Of a stretch of DNA of 64,000 nucleotides, positions 37,605 to 45,855 are shown piece by piece. The stretch is taken from the NCBI RefSeq assembly GCF_024498075.1, contig NZ_JANHOF010000009.1:62001-126000 (forward strand), in the 5' to 3' direction. Both the position numbers and the translations under genes were made by a program. Position 1 is the first letter of the stretch. The number at the start of each line of letters is the position of its first letter. This stretch comes from Paenibacillus mendelii (GTDB lineage Bacteria > Bacillota > Bacilli > Paenibacillales > Paenibacillaceae). The notes beneath the pieces are model-generated. The model saw nothing but the letters and a program-made list of their open reading frames with translations, was not told the origin of the DNA and did not search any database.

Positions 37605-38303
37605 TCAGCCCCCTCCCAGCCTGCTCTGGATGAAAGAGGTCACATTGAGCTCCCGCAGCAGTGCCGTTACCTCTTTCGTCCGCTTCTTATCGAACTTCTT
37701 TAGAATCATGTTGATTTGGGTTTTGATCGTCGATTGCTCCACCTGGCGCTCTTTTGCGATTTGAGCAATTTTCATATCCTTCAGCAGTAAATTCAAGACC
37801 GCCAGCTCGGATGGAGTCATCTGCGACAGAAGCAAGGTGGCTGCCATTAGCGCTTCTTGATTGCGCCGGATGCGGGAGAATTCATTCTTGATTTTGTAAG
37901 CAACCTCCGGACGAACCTGGACGAGCCCCGAGTGGGCGGAGCGAATGCTTTGCACGATGGCTTCGCTTGTACTGGTCTTCAACACATAATCCACTGCACC
38001 TGTGTCGAATGCACTGAATACCGTCTCCTCATCCTCATGCACCGTCAGAAAAATAATACGCGTTTCGGGATGCTGCTCCAGCACCTTCTTCGCGGTCATG
38101 ATCCCGTCATGCTTCACGTCCATCTCGATATCCATCAGTATGATATCAGGCGGTCCCAGCTCCGCTATGAGCCGCAGCACCTCTTTCCCGCTTGCGGCTT
38201 GTCCAATGACAGACAGATCCTCCTCGTGTTGAATCAGCTTGCAGAAGTGCTCTCTTAATACGTCCAAATCCTCTGCGACAATAATTCGAATGAGCTCTGC
38301 CAT
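37605..38303 (-). CDS. Response regulator with C-terminal LuxR/NarL-like helix-turn-helix
   Basis: 232 residues. Receiver domain 1-125 with acidic pocket EDLD, the phosphoacceptor aspartate in ILMDIEM (Asp58), the conserved Thr in FLTVHEDE and the Lys in YVLKTS. The output region contains MTPSELAVLNLLLKDMKIAQIAKERQVEQSTIKTQINMILKKF-type order, a NarL-like HTH. It is encoded 4 bases after the kinase gene on the same strand. Targets are unknown; it lies between the organosulfur importer and the khtTU operon. Confidence 0.88.
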   Translation of the reverse strand: MAELIRIIVAEDLDVLREHFCKLIQHEEDLSVIGQAASGKEVLRLIAELGPPDIILMDIEMDVKHDGIMTAKKVLEQHPETRIIFLTVHEDEETVFSAFDTGAVDYVLKTSTSEAIVQSIRSAHSGLVQVRPEVAYKIKNEFSRIRRNQEALMAATLLLSQMTPSELAVLNLLLKDMKIAQIAKERQVEQSTIKTQINMILKKFDKKRTKEVTALLRELNVTSFIQSRLGGG

Positions 38304-38307
38304 GTCC

Positions 38308-39822
38308 TCACCTTTTCTTTGGTTCTGTATTTAATTCATACATCGGAATAATAAGCTGGAACGAGCTGCCGAGCTCGGGCTTGCTTTCCACGTGAATACG
38401 CCCATAATGGGCGAGCACGATATACTTCACATACGACAGACCGACGCCCCAGTTTTTGTTGGTATTCTTATTCGTTACGAAGGGATCGAAGACATCGTCT
38501 ATCATATGTGCGGGGATACCCGGCCCGTTGTCGATGATTTTAATAATGACCCAATGATCCTCGGTGTACACCAATACTTGAATATGCCCGCCAAACTCGG
38601 AGTCAATGGCTTCAATCGCGTTAATCAGAAGATTATAAATAACCTCTGCCATCGGTATGAAGTCAGCCAATATCATCGTGGACGGATCAGGTAATTCTGT
38701 TTTGATTTTAACATGTTTCTGCACCGGTTTAATACGATCTAACGCGTGCTCAACGATGGCATGAATCAATTGGGGTTTAAGCTGCAGTTGATTGGTCTTG
38801 AATGATTTATAGAGCTGGTCCAGCCGGCCAAGCGTGGTGCTGACGATCTCATCCGCTTTCGCAAGAGGGGCTCCAATAGGCTGAGAATCCGGCATATCTG
38901 CGGCCTGCAGCGCATCGGTTGCTTGCTTCATGAGAAGCTGGAGCATAATAAGCTGGTTCTTGACCGCATGGGTGAATACCTGTGCACCCATATTAGCTGT
39001 ATCCAGCTTTCGTTTGAGCAGGAGATCATCCTTGCCCATCTTCAACTCAATCTCGGTATAGCGCCATACCGCATATATGCTGATGAGCGAGAGGATGCCT
39101 GTCAGCCCAATGCTGATGTACCATCCGGATAACGTAAGCGGTGGATTGAAGTTGGAGAAGTCCGAATACAGCACATAGAAGGTGCGCACGTCAAACACTT
39201 GAAGCGGTCCCATAAACCCCAGGTAGAAATAGAACATAGCCAGTGAGAGTACGCCCAGAATGATAAATCCGCTTTGCCGTTTGGCCCATGGAATGGTCAC
39301 GGTTCGGTACTTCCAGACCATTAAAGCGACGGCAATGATGGCAGAGAGCACAAGCCAGCCACGCGTAACCCAACCAATGACAAACGTATGCTGGCGGTCC
39401 ATGACGGTAAGCGCTCTCTTATAAATGATCGGGTCGTAGAAAATCAGGTTGGCCAGAGCGGGAATGAAGTTAATCGTATGGATCTTCCAATTCCGCCAGA
39501 ACGGGCGATAGGACATTAACGAAACCGAGAGTCCGACAAGACTGAAGATGAAGAGGGACCGGCCAACCGTAATGATTCGGCTGATGCCTTCGATCTTGAT
39601 CGGCGCATTCAGCAGCATGTTCCGAATCGTATCGTTGAAGAACAGCACAATATTGACCCGGTAATAGAATCCGCCGTATTTGGCAATGAACAGGATGAGG
39701 CCGAACATGCTCAGAAACCAGCCGACAAGAACAAAACCCATCCAGTAGGCGGAAGGGTTGCGCGCTTTTGTAATGAACAGCGTAACCGCAGCGATGATGA
39801 GTAAGATAAGAAGAATAGTCAT
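38308..39822 (-). CDS. Sensor histidine kinase with multi-helix membrane domain
   Basis: 504 residues. Seven or so membrane helices fill the first 250 residues. The phosphoacceptor region is unusual: FTHAVKNQLIMLQ near residue 285 carries the likely histidine, more like the LytS/sporulation-kinase style than a classical HisKA box. The ATPase domain is complete (NLLINAIEAI N-box, IIDNGPGIP G1, TNKNTNKNWGVGLSYVK lid and G2). I start it at the ATG at 39822, with AAGGGGA 5 bases upstream; the frame is open to 39897. Partner of the response regulator. Confidence 0.85.
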   Translation of the reverse strand: MTILLILLIIAAVTLFITKARNPSAYWMGFVLVGWFLSMFGLILFIAKYGGFYYRVNIVLFFNDTIRNMLLNAPIKIEGISRIITVGRSLFIFSLVGLSVSLMSYRPFWRNWKIHTINFIPALANLIFYDPIIYKRALTVMDRQHTFVIGWVTRGWLVLSAIIAVALMVWKYRTVTIPWAKRQSGFIILGVLSLAMFYFYLGFMGPLQVFDVRTFYVLYSDFSNFNPPLTLSGWYISIGLTGILSLISIYAVWRYTEIELKMGKDDLLLKRKLDTANMGAQVFTHAVKNQLIMLQLLMKQATDALQAADMPDSQPIGAPLAKADEIVSTTLGRLDQLYKSFKTNQLQLKPQLIHAIVEHALDRIKPVQKHVKIKTELPDPSTMILADFIPMAEVIYNLLINAIEAIDSEFGGHIQVLVYTEDHWVIIKIIDNGPGIPAHMIDDVFDPFVTNKNTNKNWGVGLSYVKYIVLAHYGRIHVESKPELGSSFQLIIPMYELNTEPKKR

Positions 39823-40082
39823 GGGGTTCCCCTTGCTTGATGTGATGAGCGGTATGTCGTATTCCTTCATTATAAATGATTTTATAGGACCTGGCATTGC
39901 CTAAAAGCTTCTAAGGGAAGTGTTGTTATGGTGAAAGCTGTAATTTTTGCAACTGCTCGGAAGGTTCTTATTGCAATCGCAAGAACGATATGAAATAAAT
40001 GTTTATTTATTACATTAAATCTGAAAATATAGGACGGTCATGCTTAGAAATTACAATTCCATTTTTTAAATTCTGTTCCTGC

Positions 40083-40110
40083 TGGACTTATATTTTCAAT
40101 TTGATAGAAT
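40083..40110 (+). promoter_or_regulatory. Candidate promoter for the khtTU operon
   Basis: TGGACT (40083-40088) and TAGAAT (40105-40110) are spaced 16 bp and match sigma-A boxes at 4 and 5 of 6 positions. A small hairpin GACCTC/GAGGTC follows at about 40119-40138, before the first ribosome site. The rest of 39823-40082 is AT-rich and shows no gene. Confidence 0.4.
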
Positions 40111-40160
40111 GGCGGTAAGACCTCTGAACAAGAGGTCTATATTTATGAGGAGGAGAGCGT

Positions 40161-40223
40161 ATGAACACAGCATTTGGCATCGGAGTTGTTCTTACAGGGA
40201 GGGAGATCTACTATGAACCGTAG
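40161..40223 (+). CDS. Micro-ORF 1 (20 residues) upstream of khtT
   Basis: MNTAFGIGVV...EP, behind a strong GAGGAGGAG site 6 bases before the ATG. It overlaps micro-ORF 2 by 11 bases. It could be a leader peptide that couples translation to the downstream genes or a small membrane-active peptide. No family is recognised; coding is supported only by the ribosome site and by the nested arrangement. Confidence 0.4.
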   Translation: MNTAFGIGVVLTGREIYYEP

Positions 40224-40296
40224 TATCGAATTCATCGGACCGTTCGCGCAGCCGTGGGTTGATCAATATGCTCCGAAGGGAGGTGCAAAAATATGA
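40213..40296 (+). CDS. Micro-ORF 2 (27 residues) coupled to khtT
   Basis: Starts MNRSIEFIGPFAQPW at an ATG preceded by GGGAGGGAG and ends in ATGA, where its stop overlaps the khtT start at 40293. The tail codes for PKGGAKI, which doubles as the khtT ribosome site. The overlap pattern suggests translational coupling. B. subtilis khtS, the small first gene of khtSTU, is much longer, so this is not an obvious khtS. Confidence 0.45.
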   Translation: MNRSIEFIGPFAQPWVDQYAPKGGAKI

Positions 40297-40787
40297 ATTT
40301 GAAAGAGACTGACCTCCCGGGAATCGGACGTAAGTACACCATGAACACCCGAAGCGGAGATACACTCGTTATCGTCGTTCACAACGACGAACGCCGCGAT
40401 CTGTTCCATCTCTCGCCGGAGGAGCCGGATGAGATGCTGTCTATGGTTTCATTGGATGACGATGAAGCGAGATCGATATCGGCCATTCTGGCTGGCATTA
40501 CCTATAAGCCGGCGTTCTCGGACAGCCAGGAAATTATGCTGGATGGACTCGTTATCGAATGGATCCGCCAGGAGCCGTTATCGAAGAGCGATGGTATGAC
40601 CATTGGACAATTGGACGTTCGCGGCGCAACAGGGGCATCCATCTTAGCGGTAGCACAGAAGAATAAGAAGACGCATATGAATCCTGGATCCGATTTTATT
40701 ATTGGTGAGGGCATGACATTCGTTGTTGCCGGGGAGCGTGCGCAAATCAAGCAATTAAAATTGCTGCTTCGTGATGGGAAGCTTTAG
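40293..40787 (+). CDS. khtT: K+/H+ antiporter regulatory subunit KhtT-like (TrkA-C domain)
   Basis: 164 residues, soluble. The N-terminal half (LPGIGRKYTMNTRSGDTLVIVVHN) and the C-terminal RCK_C/TrkA-C half (SILAVAQKNKKTHMNPGSDFIIGEGMTFVVAGE) match KhtT of Bacillus. In B. subtilis KhtT gates the antiporter KhtU and binds c-di-AMP. ATG 40293 has AAGGGAGGTG at 7 bases. It is followed after 3 bases by the antiporter gene. Confidence 0.85.
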   Translation: MNLKETDLPGIGRKYTMNTRSGDTLVIVVHNDERRDLFHLSPEEPDEMLSMVSLDDDEARSISAILAGITYKPAFSDSQEIMLDGLVIEWIRQEPLSKSDGMTIGQLDVRGATGASILAVAQKNKKTHMNPGSDFIIGEGMTFVVAGERAQIKQLKLLLRDGKL

Positions 40788-40790
40788 CCT

Positions 40791-41996
40791 ATGGAGATGC
40801 TCATATTCGAAGTTGGCATCGCTCTGGCACTCATTACGCTGACAGGCTTTCTCTCCAATAAGCTTCGTTTCTCCGTGATTCCGTTCTACATCTTGATCGG
40901 GATGGCTGTCGGTCCTCATGCTCCGCACTTCTGGAAGATTGATTTGCGCTTTATCGAGAGCTCCTCCTTTATTGAATTTATGGGGCGTCTGGGCATCCTG
41001 TTCCTGCTGTTCTATCTGGGGATGGAGTTCTCGGTCGCGCGGCTGTTCAAGTCGGGAAAAGCGATCTTGATCGGCGGTTCGTTCTATGTGGCCTTAAATT
41101 TTGTGTCCGGCCTGCTATTGGGGTGGATTGCAGAGCTGCCGCTTAAGGAGACGCTGGTCGTATGCGGGATTATGACAAGCTCCTCGACGGCCATTGTAGC
41201 TAAGGTTCTGGTCGATTTGAAACGGACGGCAAACCCGGAGACCGAAATGATCATGGGGATGATTATGTTCGACGACTTATTCATCGCGATCCACATCTCG
41301 ATCTTAACCGGTCTTGTATTAAGCGGGGCAACCTCGTTCGTCAGTGTACTGCTCATATCGTTGACAGCCCTCGGATTCATTGTGATCTTCCTGTTTATCG
41401 GAAGAAAAGTCATCAAATATATCGATATTGCGTTGAATGTTCAATCATCGGAGCTCTTTCTGCTGATGGTGATGACGCTGTTGTTTCTGGTTGCAGGCTT
41501 CTCCGAAACGCTGCATGTAGCGGAAGCGATCGGCGCTCTCATGATTGGACTGGTGTTTGGAGAATCAAGGCATGTCAAACGGATCGAGCAGCAAATCATG
41601 CCCTTCAGGGATTTTTTCGGCGCACTCTTCTTCTTCAGCTTTGGCTTAACCATTGAGCCGTCATCGCTGGGTGGAGCCGTTGGCATGACGGTTATAGCCG
41701 TAATCCTTACGATTATTGGGAATTTAGCAGCAGGCATGATCGCTGGTCGCCTCTCTGGGGCGACGCCTCGAGCCTCTCTCAATGTGGGATTCACGCTTGT
41801 CTCCCGGGGAGAGTTCTCGATTATTATGGCGAACATCGGCAAAGCGGGCGGGTTAATGGCATCCGTCCAATCCTTCGCGGTGCTGTATGTGCTCGTTCTA
41901 GCGGTTCTCGGTCCGCTGCTGGCTAAGGAATCGAAGTGGATTTATCAACGCTTCGAATTTATCCGAAAGCGACTAAAGCGCGAGAAAGCGAATTAA
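40791..41996 (+). CDS. khtU: CPA2 family cation/proton antiporter KhtU-like
   Basis: 401 residues, about twelve membrane helices. Family landmarks: GILFLLFYLGMEFSV, TSSSTAIVAKVL, MIMFDDLFIAIHISIL and LVSRGEFSIIMANIGKAGG. It lacks a C-terminal KTN domain, whose job is done by the separate KhtT protein. Exports K+ (or NH4+) against protons, helping in alkaline or methylglyoxal stress in B. subtilis. ATG 40791, no independent terminator before 42042. Confidence 0.88.
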   Translation: MEMLIFEVGIALALITLTGFLSNKLRFSVIPFYILIGMAVGPHAPHFWKIDLRFIESSSFIEFMGRLGILFLLFYLGMEFSVARLFKSGKAILIGGSFYVALNFVSGLLLGWIAELPLKETLVVCGIMTSSSTAIVAKVLVDLKRTANPETEMIMGMIMFDDLFIAIHISILTGLVLSGATSFVSVLLISLTALGFIVIFLFIGRKVIKYIDIALNVQSSELFLLMVMTLLFLVAGFSETLHVAEAIGALMIGLVFGESRHVKRIEQQIMPFRDFFGALFFFSFGLTIEPSSLGGAVGMTVIAVILTIIGNLAAGMIAGRLSGATPRASLNVGFTLVSRGEFSIIMANIGKAGGLMASVQSFAVLYVLVLAVLGPLLAKESKWIYQRFEFIRKRLKREKAN

Positions 41997-42041
41997 AGAT
42001 GAGAAGTATGTACCTCGTATAGGTCGTTCAAATAGAACGGG

Positions 42042-42072
42042 AAGCCCTTGATCAGATGATCAAGGGCTTTTC
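42042..42072. terminator. Terminator between khtU and the iclR-type gene
   Basis: Perfect stem AAGCCCTTGATCA (42042-42054) with TGATCAAGGGCTT (42057-42069), then TTTTC on the plus strand. The genes on both sides converge on it. Confidence 0.75.
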
Positions 42073-42095
42073 GAGTTCGGCTTAAACAGTAGAAA

Positions 42096-42875
42096 TCAAG
42101 CTTTAAATCCAAGGGAAGCGGAAATGACCTTAGCGGTTTCGATCAGCTTTTCTCCGTACTCGGGAATTTTTTGCATGGGCAGGTTTCCTTTGAGCGTAGT
42201 CAGGCTGATTGCGCCGAATACTTGGCGTTCGTCCGTGAAGATCGGCGCGGCAACGCACCGAACGCCCAATTCGCCTTCCTCGTCGTCGATCGAATAGCCG
42301 TATTGCCGAATTTGCTCCAGATGCTCGCGGAAAGCTTGCTCCGTCGTAATGGAGTTAGCGGTCAGAGAGAGCATTCCTTTGGCGAACATCGCTTGCAGTT
42401 CTCTCTCAGGCAAGAAGGCGGCCATCGCTTTCCCGCAAGCCGATACGTTCATCAGCTTGCGCTCGCCGACGTAGGAGAGAAACCGGATCGAGCCCAAGCC
42501 TTCGATTTTCTCAAGGCAAACCGATTCCCCCTTATCGTACGTGCATAGGTGCACGGTGAAATGCGTTTCGTCTCGCAGTCTTTCCAAGTGTGGAACAAAT
42601 ACTATCGTTGAATTGATATGCCGTACAGAAAGCATGCCTAAGCTATAAAGACTTAATCCTAGGCTGTAAGCGCCATTGGGGTTTTTGCGCACGTAGTTAT
42701 GTGCTTCGAGCGTGCACAAGATGGCATATACAGTCGTCTTCGGCAAGCTCAGATTCTTACATATTGCTGACATTGGCATGCCTTCGCTGGATTGTGCCAA
42801 GCATTCAATGATTGCGATAGATTTCTCCAAAGCGGGTACGGCATAGTTTGAACCTTCTGGGCCATTTGACATCAT
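42096..42875 (-). CDS. IclR family transcriptional regulator
   Basis: 259 residues. N-terminal winged HTH (ALEKSIAIIECLAQSSEGMPMSAICKNLSLPKTTVYAILCTLE) in the first 70 residues; the C-terminal effector domain contains RFLSYVGERKLMNVSACGKAMAAFLP and GVRCVAAPIFTDERQVFGAISLT. I start it at the ATG at 42875 (GGAGG 5 bases upstream; a second ATG follows directly). It is divergent from the catabolic operon starting at 43131 and most likely controls it through the palindromes at 43006-43051. Confidence 0.9.
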   Translation of the reverse strand: MMSNGPEGSNYAVPALEKSIAIIECLAQSSEGMPMSAICKNLSLPKTTVYAILCTLEAHNYVRKNPNGAYSLGLSLYSLGMLSVRHINSTIVFVPHLERLRDETHFTVHLCTYDKGESVCLEKIEGLGSIRFLSYVGERKLMNVSACGKAMAAFLPERELQAMFAKGMLSLTANSITTEQAFREHLEQIRQYGYSIDDEEGELGVRCVAAPIFTDERQVFGAISLTTLKGNLPMQKIPEYGEKLIETAKVISASLGFKA

Positions 42876-42980
42876 CTGTTCCTCCACGAAAACAAATATA
42901 TAAGATTGTTCGTAATTGATACACAATTCTATAATAGATGACTTCCTATATTTATGCAAAAATAAACGAAATCTTTATCG

Positions 42981-43009
42981 TTGACAGAAATAGCCATTTA
43001 AATTATTCT
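42981..43009 (+). promoter_or_regulatory. Sigma-A-type promoter of the catabolic operon
   Basis: A perfect -35 TTGACA at 42981-42986, a 17-bp spacer and TATTCT at 43004-43009. The start would fall near 43016, leaving a leader of about 115 bases. Confidence 0.6.
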
Positions 43010-43051
43010 GTATATAGAAATGTTAAACATAATTAGTTCCGTATACGGAAC
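43006..43051. promoter_or_regulatory. Two palindromic operators, probably for the IclR regulator
   Basis: A perfect 16-bp palindrome GTTCCGTATACGGAAC (43036-43051) and a related imperfect one TTCTGTATATAGAA (43006-43019). Their centres are 31 bp apart, three helical turns, so both face the same side of the DNA. The first overlaps the -10 box. Binding of TTCCG-type palindromes fits IclR family habits, but no experiment is implied. Confidence 0.6.
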
Positions 43052-43130
43052 ATACATAATAAGTTATCACAGCAGCCTTGCAAGAGCAGTCGGGTTCGGT
43101 TCCATACCAAATCAAAAAGGGAGATGGCGC

Positions 43131-44852
43131 ATGAAAAGCAATCGTATTAAAAGCAAATTTATAATGCTGCTTGTCGCATGTTTAATGGTATCCATCATGG
43201 CCGCATGCTCGGATGACAAGGGGAAGAAAGCAGGGCAACAAACGCCGCCTGGAAGCCAAGGGGAGGTAGAGACCGGCCAAGATCGTCCGCTCTACACAAT
43301 CAAATATATTTATCCGGGCGGCGCTAGAAAGTACAAGATGTCGGATGAAACCGAAATCGGCCAAATCATTAAGGAAAAATTCAATATTGTGTTCGAGTTT
43401 ATCCCGTACGCTGGCAACTGGGAGGAGAAAGTGAATCTGATGCTCGCGGGCGGCGATTATCCCGAAATTCTCTGGATTCAATACAATCCAAGCCTTCAAA
43501 AGTACATACAAGCGGGGGCGGCGGTACCGCTGGACGATTATTTGGCGGACTCCCCGAATTTTACGGAGCGATACGCTCAGCAAATTCCGCTTTGGCGCAG
43601 CATTTCTGCGGACAAGAAACTTTATAACTGGCAAACCGGACAAAGCGATTTCAAAAGCAATATACGCGGATTCGATATCGCTACGCGCATTGATATTTTG
43701 GAGAAGCAAGGCTATCCGAAGCTGGTTTCGGAGGACGATTGGATCAACTACTTGAAACAGGCGATGAAGGATTATCCGACGACCCCAACGGGTCAGAAGA
43801 CGATCGGCATGACCGCACCGTTCGGAGAGCCGTGGGGGATGGCGGGGATAGCCGGCATTATGTACGAGAAAGGCGGAAGATACACCGGCGTTGCCGGCAA
43901 CGGATCGGTTATTTTCGATCACAGCAATAACCAATTTGTTGATTACCTCAAGAACGAATATGTTAAAGAGTCTTTCCAGTTTTTTAACAAGCTGTACCGG
44001 GAAGGCATTCTGGACAAGGAGAGCTTCACGGATAAAGGTGCGCAAGTACAAGAGAAATTCGACAGCGGCCGTGCGCTTAGCTCGTGGTACTTCATGCCGG
44101 GCTACGCGACGAATTTGAAATTGATCAAGGCCGGACATCCGGAGATGCAGTACATTACGCTGCCGATTCGCAGCAACACGCAAGTCGAACGGAACGAGAA
44201 ACGCTTGATCATGGAGCTCGATCTGGTTCCTTACAACAATACAATCATTACGAAGAATGCCAAGGATCCGAAGCGTATTATGGAATTGCTCGATTGGGCA
44301 TCGACGGAAGAGGCGCAAATTTTGTTCCAGTCGGGGATCAAGGACAAACATTATACGGTAGACGGTAACGGCGTCCGTATTCCGACAGACTTGTACACGA
44401 CAGAAGTGCAAAATCCGGACAGCAAGGTCGGCTTTAATTCGGTCTCATTTTTGGGAATAGACGTAAGAACGGGTGCGAGCGGACAGCCCTTTAGCGTCGG
44501 TGCGAACATGGACTACATGGATAAGCTCTCACAAACGAAGGAAACGATGGGCGCGTTCGAGAAGCTTGGCTGGAAAACCTCCGTCGATTATTGGTTGAAT
44601 ACGGCCGAAGGGGCAAAGTCGGGGGTTGTACCTTCGATCAAGCTGGATCCGGATTCTGCGCTCAGCCAAACGGATCAGAAGCTGATTGAGTTCAGAGTGA
44701 AAAATACGGCCAAGCTCATCATGGCGAAGGACGACGCAGACTTCGACAAGCTGTGGGAAGACATCATGAAGGAATACGATAAACTGGGGCCGCAGACGGT
44801 TATCGACGAATATAACAGGCTGTATCAGGAAGCGTTAGCCATGACGAAGTAA
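43131..44852 (+). CDS. Extracellular solute-binding lipoprotein
   Basis: 573 residues; basic start MKSNRIKSKF, hydrophobic core and lipobox SIMAACSDD. Large LplA-like binding protein (YKMSDETEIGQIIKEKFNIVFEF, DKLWEDIMKEYDKLGPQTVIDEYNRLYQEA at the end). ATG 43131 with AAAGGGAGA upstream; an open frame further upstream from 43020 runs through the operator region and is not coding. First gene of the IclR-controlled operon. Ligand unknown. Confidence 0.9.
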   Translation: MKSNRIKSKFIMLLVACLMVSIMAACSDDKGKKAGQQTPPGSQGEVETGQDRPLYTIKYIYPGGARKYKMSDETEIGQIIKEKFNIVFEFIPYAGNWEEKVNLMLAGGDYPEILWIQYNPSLQKYIQAGAAVPLDDYLADSPNFTERYAQQIPLWRSISADKKLYNWQTGQSDFKSNIRGFDIATRIDILEKQGYPKLVSEDDWINYLKQAMKDYPTTPTGQKTIGMTAPFGEPWGMAGIAGIMYEKGGRYTGVAGNGSVIFDHSNNQFVDYLKNEYVKESFQFFNKLYREGILDKESFTDKGAQVQEKFDSGRALSSWYFMPGYATNLKLIKAGHPEMQYITLPIRSNTQVERNEKRLIMELDLVPYNNTIITKNAKDPKRIMELLDWASTEEAQILFQSGIKDKHYTVDGNGVRIPTDLYTTEVQNPDSKVGFNSVSFLGIDVRTGASGQPFSVGANMDYMDKLSQTKETMGAFEKLGWKTSVDYWLNTAEGAKSGVVPSIKLDPDSALSQTDQKLIEFRVKNTAKLIMAKDDADFDKLWEDIMKEYDKLGPQTVIDEYNRLYQEALAMTK

Positions 44853-44925
44853 AAATCAACTGAGCGGGGAGTCGGGAGGCGTAAGTCTGGTCCGATTCCT
44901 CCTCCAGAAAAGGTGAAGCGCAAAC

Positions 44926-45834
44926 ATGCTGAGAATGAAGTTATATAAGCAGCGTTATCTCTTCCTCATGCTGGCACCTGCGTTTTTACTGGTGCTGTTA
45001 TTCCAATATGTGCCGTTGGTCGGCTGGCTGCTTGCTTTCCAGAGATACCAGGTCGGATTAGGGTTCTGGGCATCGGAATGGGTCGGGTTCGAGCAATTCA
45101 AACGATTCTTCCTGCAAAGCAACGATTATGTGTATTTGCTGCGCAATACGCTTTCCATCAACGTTATGATGATCGTCACCAACCTTTCGCTAGGTTTGAT
45201 ATTCGCGATATTGCTCAATGAAATCAGACATAAGTTTTTTGTCAAAGTGATTCAGACCGTTTCTTTTTTTCCTTTCTTCATCTCATGGGTAATTATTTAT
45301 TCGATCGCCAACACGTTTCTGTCGTCTTCTTCCGGATTGTTGAACGAGCTTCTCATGAGATGGGGCATCATCTCAGACGGATTAAACATTCTGGGCGAGA
45401 ACAAGTACGCTTGGCTTCTTGTCGTCATGCTGGAAGCGTGGAAATCCGTCGGCTATATTAGCATCATCTTCATCGCGGCTATTTCGGCGATCCCGACCGA
45501 CCAATATGAAGCCGCGGATATAGACGGCGCGACGCGATTCCAGAAGTTGAAATTCATTACCATCCCCAACCTGATGCCCACGTTCATCGTTATCTTGATT
45601 TTAAACAGCGGGTGGATTCTGAATTCGAACTTTGAGCTTTTCTTCATGTTCACGAATCCGACCAACTGGGAGAAGATGGAGGTGCTCGATATGTATATTT
45701 ACAAGTTCGGCTTGCAGCAGTTGAACTACTCCTATGCCGCCGCCGTAGGGATCGTCAAAACGATCGTCAGTATCGTTATCCTCCTGTCTGTAAACGCATT
45801 TTCGAAGAAGACAACCGGTAAGGCGATCTTTTGA
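44926..45834 (+). CDS. ABC transporter permease, LplB type
   Basis: 302 residues, six predicted membrane helices beginning FLMLAPAFLLVLLFQYVPLVGW. The EAA loop is YEAADIDGATRFQKLKFITIP. AAAGGTGA lies 9 bases before ATG 44926. Works with the next permease and the binding protein; the ATPase must be supplied from elsewhere. Confidence 0.9.
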   Translation: MLRMKLYKQRYLFLMLAPAFLLVLLFQYVPLVGWLLAFQRYQVGLGFWASEWVGFEQFKRFFLQSNDYVYLLRNTLSINVMMIVTNLSLGLIFAILLNEIRHKFFVKVIQTVSFFPFFISWVIIYSIANTFLSSSSGLLNELLMRWGIISDGLNILGENKYAWLLVVMLEAWKSVGYISIIFIAAISAIPTDQYEAADIDGATRFQKLKFITIPNLMPTFIVILILNSGWILNSNFELFFMFTNPTNWEKMEVLDMYIYKFGLQQLNYSYAAAVGIVKTIVSIVILLSVNAFSKKTTGKAIF

Positions 45835-45855
45835 GCCCAGGAAAGGAGAGCGGTC

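Noticed and set aside
39823-40160. Possible c-di-AMP riboswitch ahead of khtTU
   Set aside because: KhtT is known to bind c-di-AMP, so I looked for the long conserved ydaO-type aptamer, but the AT-rich stretch shows only one short hairpin and none of the expected conserved blocks.
43182-44411. 409-codon open frame on the minus strand opposite the binding-protein gene
   Set aside because: It is antisense to a clear lipoprotein gene, rich in Arg/Leu/His and without family motifs or a ribosome site; long shadow frames are common at this base composition.
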